A stretch of 64,000 nucleotides of DNA from positions 56,920,959 through 56,984,958 of the forward strand of contig OW388302.1 of assembly GCA_936450465.1 (NCBI GenBank), read 5' to 3'. Shown here piece by piece: positions 42,001 through 46,169 of the stretch. The notes under the pieces are model-generated. The model saw only the letters and a program-made list of their open reading frames with translations. It did no database searches and was not told the origin of the DNA. The position numbers and the translations under genes are program-made. Numbering within the stretch: position 1 is the stretch's first letter; each line of letters begins with the position of its first letter. This DNA is from Gibbula magus (Eukaryota > Mollusca > Gastropoda > Trochida > Trochidae).

Positions 42001-42026
42001 CTCTCGACCAGATCCGACCTTCATAG
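278..42026 (+). CDS. MYCBPAP: MYCBP-associated protein gene (multi-exon, whole coding span)
   Basis: About 25 exons were joined by GT/AG junctions. All phases agree, giving about 975 codons (1012 if translation starts at 13242) against roughly 950 in vertebrates. Recognisable family blocks in order are: HSILGSYEDF in exon 22719; a Q-E-E-R-x-x-x-D-R block before GKGYRVGSEFW across exons 23758/24493; MTLTQSEKGYPPPVEHIGIP in 25099; the GPSLQIAG / ARISFES / LEIINDGTTSIYYDW beta-rich block in 26931; GVILPGETMKFPFVFKSPNAG in 28603; SPVDAYITEEDIFRRHN in 28918; and SMLLRQTLGLPEKE in 31410. In the family it binds MYCBP (AMY-1), and mouse work links it to the sperm-tail central apparatus. The mid region resembles the immunoglobulin-like (ASH/MSP-type) folds common in axonemal proteins, which is my inference. 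The gene converges on the E-protein gene. Identity is confident. The N-terminal exon choice and the small linker exons are less certain. Confidence 0.92.
363..633. repeat. Direct repeat, copy 1 of 2 (271 bp)
   Basis: Near-identical to 1022-1292, with one base difference seen (cgtatac versus cgtgtac). The copies are 659 bp apart with 388 bp between them. No clear TG..CA ends plus target-site duplication, and no primer-binding site, so I do not call it an LTR pair. Confidence 0.9.
1022..1292. repeat. Direct repeat, copy 2 of 2 (271 bp)
   Basis: Partner of 363-633. The shared segment starts at gataacaagatc and ends at tactatcca, and the flanks differ immediately outside it. Confidence 0.9.
2870..3037 (+). 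pseudogene. Isolated open stretch, possibly transposon relic
   Basis: About 54 in-frame codons read NDVPMLIGEDAFDLVIYHIP and on to a stop at about 3037. No splice sites in phase with MYCBPAP are obvious. The acidic L-I-G-x-D-like motif vaguely resembles retroelement polyprotein segments, but I cannot identify it. It may be chance. Confidence 0.2.
7950..8151 (+). CDS. MYCBPAP: MYCBPAP candidate alternative first (or internal) exon
   Basis: ATG at 7950 opens a 67-codon Ser/Arg/Lys-rich frame (MSTPVQQTAKAVARSKSVPN at its start) ending in phase 1 before gtatgtat. The phase matches the next exon at 9347 and the exon at 18738. GC content rises over this stretch relative to its flanks. It could instead be internal, entering at ag before CAAGATCC (about 7976), which is also phase 1 but has a poor pyrimidine tract. 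It has a basic character like the other two alternative N-termini. I saw no family motif, so this rests on phase and composition only. Confidence 0.4.
9131..9221. repeat. TAACA pentanucleotide microsatellite (about 18 copies)
   Basis: Perfect (TAACA)n run inside MYCBPAP intron 1, about 125 bp upstream of the 30-nt exon. Confidence 0.98.
9347..9376 (+). CDS. MYCBPAP: MYCBPAP small exon (30 nt, phase 1-1)
   Basis: gttgacag precedes ATGGAGAAAC and gtaaga follows. It reads D-G-E-T-N-S-K-K-V-S in frame with the exon at 278 and can be included or skipped without a frame change. Confidence 0.55.
9377..13235 (+). other. MYCBPAP: MYCBPAP intron region with a 53-bp minisatellite
   Basis: AT-rich intron sequence. 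The only structure I can support is the 53-bp tandem array at 11790-12125 with diverged flanking copies from about 11595. No exon with consistent phase was found. Confidence 0.5.
11790..12125. repeat. 53-bp minisatellite (about 6 copies)
   Basis: The unit begins ctgtaaccattggtcaatcc and ends in ttacaagttgttatt. Copies differ by a few bases, and a more diverged copy lies near 11598-11655. Confidence 0.92.
13242..13440 (+). CDS. MYCBPAP: MYCBPAP candidate alternative first exon
   Basis: ATG GCC GAC GGC opens 66 codons (MADGSKRSMSVQF at its start, ...HGRRGSVFS at its end) closing in phase 1 before gtaagga. It joins exon 18738 as VFS-IMLGRRSS, continuing a run of R-R-x-S motifs. Used as the start, the total coding length is 3039 nt (1012 codons plus stop). 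It could also be internal, entering after ggacag at about 13223, with phase 1 again. Composition is richer in coding-like codons than the flanks. Confidence 0.55.
15543..15781. mobile_element. MITE family B, copy 1 (TTAA-flanked foldback)
   Basis: Ends are TTAAAGGGACACTGC and its inverted form (tgtccctttaa), with ataaaaatgag-like subterminal inverted repeat. Copies 2 and 3 lie at 34095-34325 and 45315-45532. Non-autonomous, with no coding capacity. Confidence 0.85.
16693..17106. mobile_element. MITE family A, copy 1 (with internal palindrome)
   Basis: Terminal inverted repeats TTAAAGGTGCTGTAGCACGT and ACGTGCTACAGCGCCTTTAA. It matches 56111-56471 in reverse orientation over most of its length but is 53 bp longer. 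The excess corresponds to one arm of the palindrome at 16748-16850. Confidence 0.88.
16748..16850. repeat. Perfect palindrome, 50-bp arms, 3-bp spacer
   Basis: The left arm 16748-16797 is the exact reverse complement of 16801-16850, with GAT between them. No mismatches by direct comparison. Confidence 0.98.
17932..17988 (+). repeat. 57-bp copy of MYCBPAP exon 3 donor junction
   Basis: Matches 20625-20681 with two differences. It includes the last six exon bases (GCTAAG), the gtgtgt donor and about 45 bases of intron. Confidence 0.9.
18738..18818 (+). CDS. MYCBPAP: MYCBPAP exon (81 nt, phase 1-1)
   Basis: The acceptor tgtagag precedes GTATCATG and the donor gtaagt follows. It encodes S-IMLGRRSSRHGNMPGARR-LSISQHSV, a basic Ser-rich segment. 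An alternative acceptor 2 nt upstream would shift the frame out of phase with exon 20470. Confidence 0.7.
18819..20469 (+). other. MYCBPAP: MYCBPAP intron with ~345-bp tandem duplication
   Basis: Mostly occupied by the two imperfect copies at 19196-19530 and 19541-19918. No exon seen. Confidence 0.7.
19196..19918. repeat. Tandem duplication, two copies offset 345 bp
   Basis: Both copies start agcagattgtatccttcagt and contain the tcctccatggtgtcaag, catcttgtcaacacaatacc and cttcctgggaattaaccaac blocks. The second has small insertions, so the duplication is moderately old. Confidence 0.92.
20470..20630 (+). CDS. MYCBPAP: MYCBPAP exon (161 nt, phase 1-0)
   Basis: ttaattgcag precedes ACCGGATATC and gtgtgt follows AAG. 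It encodes a Lys/Thr/Ser-rich stretch, then VIWNEEIEKLQIKEEELAK, matching the family's E-E-L-x-K motif just before the Pro-rich segment. Confidence 0.85.
20892..21001 (+). CDS. MYCBPAP: MYCBPAP exon (110 nt, phase 0-2)
   Basis: Acceptor cttgcag, donor gtgagt. Encodes LYEPRPPAQKKRTPNSSIVS and a Lys/Pro-rich tail (EKPKPKL). Confidence 0.85.
21771..21829 (+). CDS. MYCBPAP: MYCBPAP exon (59 nt, phase 2-1)
   Basis: Acceptor attgtttcag, donor gtttgt. Encodes VTVAKPAPYDAPVQPVDQS, leading into G-Y-A-G-P-R-Y. Confidence 0.85.
21830..22718 (+). other. MYCBPAP: MYCBPAP intron with foldback element
   Basis: Holds the imperfect inverted repeat at 22445-22556. Otherwise featureless AT-rich sequence. Confidence 0.6.
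22445..22556. repeat. Imperfect foldback (about 46-bp arms), MITE-like
   Basis: aagtgtgtcatatgactttt at 22445 is answered by aaaagtcatatgacacactt ending near 22556. A central spacer contains ctctcgctcgagc. Direct ggtaata repeats lie outside. No target-site duplication assigned. Confidence 0.85.
22719..22825 (+). CDS. MYCBPAP: MYCBPAP exon (107 nt, phase 1-0)
   Basis: Acceptor tctattcag, donor gtaagt. Encodes GYAGPRYTTDGNVISHSILG then SYEDFHKEAIKRGDLI. The H-S-I-L-G-S-x-x-D-F core is a family signature. Confidence 0.92.
23497..23668 (+). CDS. MYCBPAP: MYCBPAP exon (172 nt, phase 0-1)
   Basis: Acceptor atccaaccag, donor gtgagt. Encodes a charged segment with ALRNWQLRMLERKKQQGYIS. The N-W-Q-x-x-M/N-x-x-x-K-K-Q-Q helix is typical of MYCBPAP. 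Confidence 0.92.
23758..23877 (+). CDS. MYCBPAP: MYCBPAP exon (120 nt, phase 1-1)
   Basis: Acceptor gttccag, donor gtgagt. Encodes LLQKAPEDLTMNQADNFRFI then QEERYVLDRTIPAMDYGKG, including the family Q-E-E-R helix. Confidence 0.93.
24021..24480. repeat. 25-27-bp minisatellite (TGTATGTATTACAATGTAAG...)
   Basis: About 16 degenerate copies of a unit containing tgtatgtattacaatgtaag followed by aataa or cataac. It fills most of the intron and ends a few bases before the acceptor of exon 24493. Confidence 0.93.
24493..24556 (+). CDS. MYCBPAP: MYCBPAP exon (64 nt, phase 1-2)
   Basis: Acceptor tgttgtag, donor gtgagt after GGTGTACA. Encodes Y-RVGSEFWKQEERFGDVEAGV, matching the family G-S-E-F-W motif. 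Confidence 0.92.
25099..25181 (+). CDS. MYCBPAP: MYCBPAP exon (83 nt, phase 2-1)
   Basis: Acceptor atgtttcag, donor gtgagc. Encodes H-MTLTQSEKGYPPPVEHIGIP-RCVRKEK, one of the most diagnostic blocks. Confidence 0.95.
25673..25794 (+). CDS. MYCBPAP: MYCBPAP exon (122 nt, phase 1-0)
   Basis: Acceptor ttgttgcag, donor gtaagt. Encodes QNWKPDYTVPVFYPWHKAPF then YESRKKQLQSVIDELDSHRP; R-R/K-K-x-L-x-x-x-x-x-E-L-D is conserved. Confidence 0.93.
26030..26172 (+). CDS. MYCBPAP: MYCBPAP exon (143 nt, phase 0-2)
   Basis: Acceptor ttttgtgcag, donor gtgagt. Encodes DFESLQVIGTSDPYSRKIEV and an acidic segment. The donor sits only 9 bp before a SINE insertion. Confidence 0.92.
26182..26450 (+). mobile_element. 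tRNA-derived SINE, copy in MYCBPAP intron
   Basis: Begins gggatagcgcagtggttagc (A-box-like) and shares the body gtagagaactgttctacatgcag, ggtttgggtgcaatgctaca and tttcaccgcaatgcatagcc with the copies at 44706-45030 and 58681-58988. The 3' end is ttaaaccccaactcacctcacc. The B box is damaged here. Confidence 0.9.
26458..26518 (+). CDS. MYCBPAP: Possible alternative terminal exon after SINE
   Basis: An ag in caccttacag directly after the SINE, joined to the exon at 26030 in phase 2, would read T-VFTNLDLDSTKGSSNNTTL then TAA at 26516. It would truncate MYCBPAP before the conserved beta-rich block. The acceptor tract comes from the SINE tail. No AATAAA is evident close by, so this is only a candidate. 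Confidence 0.2.
26931..27156 (+). CDS. MYCBPAP: MYCBPAP exon (226 nt, phase 2-0)
   Basis: Acceptor gttcctctag, donor gtgagt. Encodes PVFGPSLQIAGQPARW, then ARISFESYTGERITSYLEII and NDGTTSIYYDWK. This is the G-P-S-L and N-x-G-T-x-x-I-x-Y-x-W block, which I infer to be an immunoglobulin-like axonemal fold. Confidence 0.95.
27157..28010 (+). other. MYCBPAP: MYCBPAP intron with degenerate tRNA-SINE relics
   Basis: tatagttcagtggttagcat (about 27632) and gtagagaactgttccacatg (about 27815) with ggtttgggtgaaaccca are remnants of the same SINE family. A third tRNA-like scrap lies near 27485-27545. Confidence 0.6.
28011..28083 (+). CDS. MYCBPAP: MYCBPAP exon (73 nt, phase 0-1)
   Basis: Acceptor tgtttttcag, donor gtaagt. 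Encodes QLPKENPFDLVQASVQRFYF-NNSS; Q-R-F-Y-F-x-N is conserved in the family. Confidence 0.95.
28603..28790 (+). CDS. MYCBPAP: MYCBPAP exon (188 nt, phase 1-0)
   Basis: Acceptor ctctttctag, donor gtaggt. Encodes GVILPGETMKFPFVFKSPNA, GVFTEQWKLETRPVVCGGAD and a strand reading LIVTLRGVALQEDVY. The most strongly conserved exon. Confidence 0.96.
28918..29064 (+). CDS. MYCBPAP: MYCBPAP exon (147 nt, phase 0-0)
   Basis: Acceptor cctcttacag, donor gtgagt after AAGGGA. Encodes NQIVRQILDDLIDAIRMP and SPVDAYITEEDIFRRHNKG. Its last ~30 bases and donor are the founder of the minisatellite that follows. Confidence 0.95.
29035..29812 (+). repeat. 59-bp minisatellite founded on a splice donor (about 13-14 copies)
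   Basis: Units of gaggacatctttagacggca plus caataagggagtgagtaggg repeat every ~59 bp. From about 29158 onward, A units (intact AAGGGA/gtgagt) largely alternate with B units (agagagggagtggggg, donor lost), a ~118-bp higher-order period. The first unit overlaps the real exon end. Confidence 0.97.
30005..30155 (+). repeat. Degenerate duplicates of exon 30156 start with TCTG microsatellite
   Basis: A (TCTG)n run at about 30036-30072, then tgtgtgtagatggagtacaa at about 30100 duplicates the acceptor and first bases of the next exon. Earlier partial forms (agagtataagctaataacta, catacaagcttgtaactatt) precede it. Confidence 0.88.
30156..30269 (+). CDS. MYCBPAP: MYCBPAP exon (114 nt, phase 0-0)
   Basis: Acceptor ctgtgtgtag, donor gtgagt. 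Encodes MEYKHELVTELKEMYLQLFP then EEDRVGKFWDLCVQDLKD, a helical segment. Confidence 0.9.
30745..30869 (+). CDS. MYCBPAP: MYCBPAP exon (125 nt, phase 0-2)
   Basis: Acceptor gtgttctag, donor gtcagt (slightly weak). Encodes LIMELEEDDERKEPYLHRLN, then DAVGRMSYTPNHPIQQQLYT-IG. Confidence 0.9.
31064..31286. repeat. TTTCACAAC / TTTCACACACCATC simple repeat
   Basis: Interspersed 9-bp (tttcacaac) and 14-bp (tttcacacaccatc) units in an intron. The open frames over it on both strands are artefacts of the repeat. Confidence 0.93.
31410..31522 (+). CDS. MYCBPAP: MYCBPAP exon (113 nt, phase 2-1)
   Basis: Acceptor gttttacag, donor gtaagt. Encodes YEYLLEAMDGIVGQSMLLRQ then TLGLPEKEVDEFPDGDL, matching the conserved L-x-x-x-L-G-L-P-E-K-E. 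Confidence 0.95.
32112..32153 (+). CDS. MYCBPAP: MYCBPAP small linker exon (42 nt, phase 1-1)
   Basis: Acceptor gactccacag, donor gtaggc. Encodes R-NDREYSWTSMSSN. Symmetric, so it can be skipped in frame. Confidence 0.65.
32154..33592 (+). other. MYCBPAP: MYCBPAP intron with short tandem repeats
   Basis: Contains cacccttcacccttcaccca-type repeats (about 32535-32690) and a 28-bp-type repeat, gtaacactgtgtgagtagtg (about 33449-33575). No transposon recognised. Confidence 0.7.
33593..33619 (+). CDS. MYCBPAP: MYCBPAP possible microexon (27 nt, phase 1-1)
   Basis: Acceptor tagttgcag, then ATGAAGCCAAC; the donor gtcctt is weak. Encodes D-EANTQDNQ. The phase is right, but without transcript data this could be chance. 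Confidence 0.35.
34095..34325. mobile_element. MITE family B, copy 2
   Basis: TTAAAGGGGCACTGCGTCCA at the left and tgcctttaa at the right, with the ataaaaatgagatca / tgatctcatttttat subterminal foldback. Confidence 0.85.
34375..34976. repeat. 40-bp minisatellite (about 15 copies)
   Basis: The unit is tacccctgcaacatttcatt plus atatcaaactcgttctgtca with point variants (atg/ata, cgt/cct). It abuts MITE B copy 2. Because 40 is not divisible by 3 and the unit has no stop in any frame, all three + frames stay open for 190-240 codons. They are not genes. Confidence 0.97.
34977..35771 (+). other. MYCBPAP: MYCBPAP intron, AT-rich
   Basis: No repeat, exon or element that I can support. Confidence 0.6.
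35772..35834 (+). CDS. MYCBPAP: MYCBPAP small linker exon (63 nt, phase 1-1)
   Basis: Acceptor ccatctcag, donor gtacaa. Encodes AQDPSKLALPKKTRTGSVNE-E. Lys-rich, as expected in this part of the family. Confidence 0.6.
36832..36873 (+). CDS. MYCBPAP: MYCBPAP small linker exon (42 nt, phase 1-1)
   Basis: Acceptor tattaatag, donor gtatgt. Encodes PKTVAKPEGKEKE, similar in character to the Lys/Glu-rich linker of other MYCBPAP proteins. Confidence 0.65.
36874..38258 (+). other. MYCBPAP: MYCBPAP intron with a MITE
   Basis: Contains the foldback element at 37119-37373. The remaining ~900 bp is AT-rich with no feature seen. Confidence 0.6.
37119..37373. mobile_element. MITE family C (foldback, ~55-bp terminal inverted repeats)
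   Basis: ggttacccagggttttatat at the left is answered by atataaaaccctgggtaacc at the right. Less perfect complementarity extends out to actcaatgtggcc / agatgagt. About 255 bp, with no coding capacity. Confidence 0.85.
38259..38428 (+). CDS. MYCBPAP: MYCBPAP exon (170 nt, phase 1-0)
   Basis: Acceptor aaatatag, donor gtaggt. Encodes TISQAELYINQRVLSELLKL, then a Lys/Ala/Ser-rich tract (DKSKAEAKDKKSASGKDAKA). A shorter form entering at tttcag (about 38322) is also phase 1 compatible, so the first 21 codons may be optional. Confidence 0.75.
38429..39365 (+). other. MYCBPAP: MYCBPAP intron, no feature seen
   Basis: AT-rich. I see no exon, repeat or mobile element that I can support. Confidence 0.6.
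39366..39557 (+). CDS. MYCBPAP: MYCBPAP exon (192 nt, phase 0-0)
   Basis: Acceptor tgttccacag, donor gtgagt. Encodes a Pro/Lys-rich linker (PDPKKAPPGPKKPPSRGPVV) then CDPVVERKYKEKLYCQ, the start of the C-terminal helix. Confidence 0.9.
39822..40760. repeat. 34-bp minisatellite (about 27 copies)
   Basis: The unit is gtcgttcggcactctattta plus (c/t)ccttctttga(g/a)ca. The first ~8 copies are more diverged, while the later ones are nearly identical with acc/atc and gag/gaa variants intermixed. Confidence 0.97.
41019..41654. mobile_element. Non-autonomous DNA transposon with three internal repeats
   Basis: 10-bp terminal inverted repeats ATGTCCCCCG / CGGGGGACAT. Inside, a ~170-bp unit (aaaccgttcaatattttttc, ggtatgtggttagacctagt, ttttgctattttggttattc, ggtttccatggaaacaattt) occurs about three times. 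No transposase. Sits in the last MYCBPAP intron. Confidence 0.75.
41931..42026 (+). CDS. MYCBPAP: MYCBPAP last coding exon
   Basis: Acceptor ttctgttgtag. Encodes AYSIIGEAVDRMDSAFGDML-KNRTLDQIRPS and a TAG stop. The helix matches the C-terminal end of the family. Confidence 0.93.
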   Translation, partial: AYSIIGEAVDRMDSAFGDMLKNRTLDQIRPS

Positions 42027-42100
42027 CTACACCAGATGATTGACTGCTTGACCAATTTTTGATTTCATTGAAATAATTTTGCAATATTTATTACTTTCAA

Positions 42101-42106
42101 AATAAA
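42101..42106 (+). terminator. MYCBPAP: MYCBPAP polyadenylation signal (AATAAA)
   Basis: Canonical AATAAA 75 nt after the stop, followed by T-rich sequence. Implies a 3'UTR of about 95-100 nt. Confidence 0.75.
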
Positions 42107-42572
42107 CACTTGATTTGACATTTATTTCCTTAAAATGTTATGATTTTTTAAAGTTGTGTTCTATGAACAAAATGACAATTATGTTATAATTTATGAAAAT
42201 GAAGTACATTTAAAATTGCTTTCTCTCGTTCGCTAATATCTCAACAATGTATTAAAAAGAACTTACTTTGTACAATGTTTCATTCGTTATGAATGATAAT
42301 CTATTATGCTGTTCTGTGATAAATATTTGTGTAACCATGTCCGTCCATGATAATGATATTTACATGTTTGTATTTATTCCTCCATTATAATATACACTGT
42401 TGCTGTGAGATCTGTAATTTCAAATTTAATTGTTGAAATGATTTAAGAGTTATCGCAGAAATCAGGGTTCAAGTAATTTGTCCATTCTTAAAAAATAATG
42501 ACATAAGAAATTTGCAACTTGTCTTGATCATGAAACCAGATTTGATTAATAAAATAACATTACTGACAACCT

Positions 42573-42734
42573 GTTGTGTTGTGAATGATGCAAGAAGTAC
42601 TGAAGTTCAGCAAGGTTGAACATGAAGTTGTGTTGTGAATGATGCAGGAAGTATTGAAGTTCAGCAAGGTTGAACATGAAGTTGTGTTGTGAATGATGCA
42701 GGAAGTATTGAAGTTCAGCAAGGTTGAACATGAA
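42573..42734. repeat. 54-bp tandem triplicate
   Basis: Three copies of gttgtgttgtgaatgatgca plus (g/a)gaagta(t/c)tgaagttcagcaaggttgaacatgaa. The second and third are identical. Since 54 is a multiple of 3, the antisense frame stays open but lacks gene context. Confidence 0.97.
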
Positions 42735-42779
42735 CAATTAATTAACTAGATTAGCGTTTGCGGGACACCGCAAAAGCAG

Positions 42780-45092
42780 AGCAGCTCCGAAACTTAGGGT
42801 CTCGCCTTTCCCTGTTCCGCCTTCTCGTCAGCATCAATAAAATGGGAATTCTTTTTAACAAAAATTTGTTCATTATTCGAGTTATTACTAATCATCACTG
42901 GGGTCACTTTTCACAAGTTTGTTCTTAAAACCTATTTCTTCTTTCAAAATTTTATCCAAGGATTAACGTGGCTTTAACCAATATCTCATGACCTTGACCT
43001 TGACCATCAATGATCACTTTTCATCGCGTATAACAATCATGCAATGACTCAAATTGTTCATAGTTGAAATATGGCATATTCACAAAAGCATGCTTAAGTT
43101 TTGACCTCACTGTGACCTTGACCTTTGACAGATTTTAGCGAAAACGTTTACAAATCTTGGTCTTTCTCCATAGTTCATATATATATACCAAATAAGAGCC
43201 TAATAGCACAAAAAAGTTTGAAGTTATCATGTATACAAGGATTGTTGTAGTGATTTCAGAACTCATGACCTTGACCTTTGACCTTGAATGTGAACATGTC
43301 AAAATCATTCACCAGGTGTATAAGAAAGAAATTAAGCTATCTATATGAGGTGTTAATATCATCATGGGAAAAAGTTACTTAGTGATTTGAGAACTGGTCA
43401 GCATGACCATATCTCGTGACCTTGACCTTTAAAATTCAAGGTCACACAATCAGTGATCACTTTTCATTGTGTATCACAATCATGTAATGATTCAAAGTGT
43501 TAATAGTTGAAATAAGACATTTTCGCAAAAGCATGCTTAGGTTGTGACCTCGCTATGACCTTGACCTTTGAAAAATGTTAGCGAAAACCTTTTCAAATCT
43601 TAGCCTTTCTCCATAGTTGATATACACCAAATAAGAGCCTGATAGCACAAACAATTTTAAAGTTATCGTGTTTACAAGGATTTTTTGGGGCAATTTCAGA
43701 ACTTGTGACCTTGACCTTTGACCTTAAATATGAACATGTCAAAATAATTCCCCAGGGGCATAAGTAAGAAGTTATGTATATGAGGTGTTGATACCTCCCT
43801 GGAAAGAAGTTATTTAGTGATTTCAGAACTGATGACCATAACCTTATCTCGTGACCTTGACCTTTAAAATTCAAGGTCACACAATCAGTGATCACTTTTC
43901 ATTGTGTATCACAACCATGTAAGGATTCAAAGTGTTAATAGTTGAAATAAGACATTTTCGCTAAAGCATGCTTAAGTTGTGACCCTGCTATGACCTTGAC
44001 CTTTGACGGATGTTAGCGAAAACCTTTTCAAATCTTGGCCTTTCTCCATAGTTGATATACACCAAATAACAGCCTGATAGCACAAATATTTTTCAAGTTA
44101 TCGTGTTTACAAGGATTTTTTTAGCGATTTCAGAACTCGTGACCTTGACCTTTGACATTGAATAGAACATGTCAAACTAATTCTCCAGGGACATAAGTAA
44201 GAAGTTATGTATATGAGGTGTTGATACCTCATTGGAAAGAAGTTATTTAGTGATTTCAGAACTGGTGACCATGACCCTATGTCGTGACCTTGACCTTAAA
44301 AATTCAAGGTCACACAATCAGTGATCACTTTTCATTGTGTATCACAATCATGTAATGATTCAAAGTGTTAATAGTTGAAATATGACATTTTCGCAAAAGC
44401 ATGCTTAAGTTGTGACCTCGCTATGACCTTGACCTTTGACGGATGTTAGTGAAAACCTTTTCAAATCTTGGCCTTTCTCCATAGTTGATATACACCAAAT
44501 AACAGCCTGATAGCACAAATATTTTTCAAGTTATCGTGTTTACAAGGATTTTTTTAGCGATTTCAGAACTCGTGACCTTGACCTTTGACCTTAAATGTGA
44601 ACATGTCAAAAAAATTCCCCAGGGGTATAAGTTAGAAGTTATGTATATGTATTCTCAAAACCTTATTGGAAAAAAGTTATAGCCAATACAAAACGCGGCG
44701 GCGGCGATGGAGTGAGTGAGTGAGTGAGTGGGTTAGGGTTTAACGCTGCTTTCAAGATTATTTCACTTATATCGCGGCTGCTAGTATTATGGCAGGGAGA
44801 AAGCCCGCAACGCCATGTGGCTATGCATTGCGGTGAAACCTGCGAGCAACAGCTGGAACTAGCGAACCATGGGTGGTACTACGCTGAAATTCAGTGAAGC
44901 ATTGCACCCAAACCTGACTGCGTGTAGAACAGTTCTCTACTGCAGACAAAGTTGCCGTGCCCCTGGCGGGATTCGAACCCCGGACCTCTTGATCCGAAGC
45001 CGAACGCGCTAACCACTGCGCTATCCCGCCCCGGCCGCGATGGAAACTGCACAAAAACTGATAGCAGCTCCGACTTAGTCGGAGCTGCTAAT
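42780..45092. mobile_element. Large repeat element with AGCAGCTCCGA ends and four ~430-bp units
   Basis: agcagctccgaaacttaggg near 42780 is mirrored by agcagctccgacttagtcgg near 45065. The interior holds four tandem ~430-bp units (starts near 42985, 43415, 43848, 44281), each with gtgaccttgacc(ttt), tgatcacttttcattgtgta, caaaagcatgcttaagtt and gatttcagaact blocks. A SINE has inserted near the right end. No coding capacity seen. Confidence 0.75.
44706..45030 (-). mobile_element. tRNA-derived SINE, best-preserved copy
   Basis: On the - strand the head reads GGCGGGATAGCGCAGTGGTT (A box) and GGGGTTCGAATCCC (B box), with a cttcggatca anticodon loop region reminiscent of tRNA-Arg(UCG). The body has tgcagtagagaactgttcta, ggtttgggtgcaatgc and tttcaccgcaatgcat. 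The 3' end is gtttaaccc followed by (CACT)n. gcgatgga flanks both sides, a likely 8-bp target-site duplication. Confidence 0.93.
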
Positions 45093-45314
45093 TAATTAAT
45101 TCACCATCAAATAAATGAAGTCAACCGATCTCATAAATTGGCAGGAAAGTTAGCCACACCCTTATTTCATACAGTAAATACCATGCAAAGTCTTTTTAAT
45201 AAACTTCGAAATTTCTCTTGTCCTACTCGTTGCTGTGACATAGTATATCCTGTACTAGCAATATGTGGCTTTCCAAACTGAACTCTATACATCACAAGTT
45301 TCATGCGTTCAAAT
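45093..45314. other. Intergenic sequence, no feature
   Basis: AT-rich spacer between two mobile elements. Nothing supported. Confidence 0.6.
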
Positions 45315-45532
45315 TTAAAGGGACACTGCGTCGACGATAAAAATGAGTCATCTCACTAAGCTGATTAACATGTCTAATAACAAGTCACAGACACCGAATT
45401 TCAGACAATTGACATAATTGGTAATAAAAACTACTGCATGTAGACGGTGAAGTGAAGCGTAACTTGTTAGCAGACACTCTAATCAGCTTAGTGAGATGAC
45501 TCATTTTTATCCTCGACGCAGTGTCCCTTTAA
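45315..45532. mobile_element. MITE family B, copy 3 (most symmetrical)
   Basis: TTAAAGGGACACTGCGTCGA left and tcgacgcagtgtccctttaa right. The inverted repeat continues through ataaaaatgagtcatctcac, so almost the whole element folds back. Confidence 0.9.
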
Positions 45533-45894
45533 TGTAAATATGGACTAGTGTCACACAATTTTCAAATTTAGAATCTTAGATATACCAGTATAAAAGTGAG
45601 ATTGGCAAAAGATCAGTTTGCTGTTTGCATGGTTTAATCCTTGTTGTATGAAAAATGGGTGTCACTTTCCTGTATACACTGTATATGAACATAACAATGC
45701 AATTGCTGTGAAAACAAAATCAAAACTATCAATAACATTGTCCTGTCATGTATCTCGATCAACTTTTTCACTTTCAATGTTTGCCATCTATGAAGCTCCT
45801 TGTTAGCATGTTTGTTTGAACATTATATTATAGTGTCAAGAGATATCCGTTCCTTGACCATGACCCATCAACACTGCTTTAGCGATGAATAATA

Positions 45895-46110
45895 TTGTTG
45901 CAGGGATTAAGTAGGCCACCATTGTGTCTAAGTGTTGCAGTAAAACCAGCAAACCGTGGGTGTTACTGCACTGAAATTCATTGTGGGCATGCACCTAAAC
46001 CTTGCTGCATTTGGAACAGTTTTCTCCAGCTTCTGGTGGGATTCAAACCCAGACTTCTTGATCTGAAACCAAAGTGCTATAACCACTTTGTTTTCACCAT
46101 TGTTGTGATG
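45895..46110 (-). mobile_element. Degenerate SINE relic
   Basis: taagtgttgcagtaaaacca, gcatgcacctaaaccttgct and gtgggattcaaacccagact correspond to body and B box of the SINE family, read on the - strand and heavily diverged. Confidence 0.7.
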
Positions 46111-46169
46111 ACAAGTTAGAATGGTCATGGACATGTATCTACCTTGGTCCGAATGGCTTTGAGTAGTAT

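Noticed and set aside
44970..45030. Functional tRNA-Arg gene on the - strand
   Set aside because: The tRNA-like head is continuous with the SINE body shared by several copies, so it is a retroposon head.
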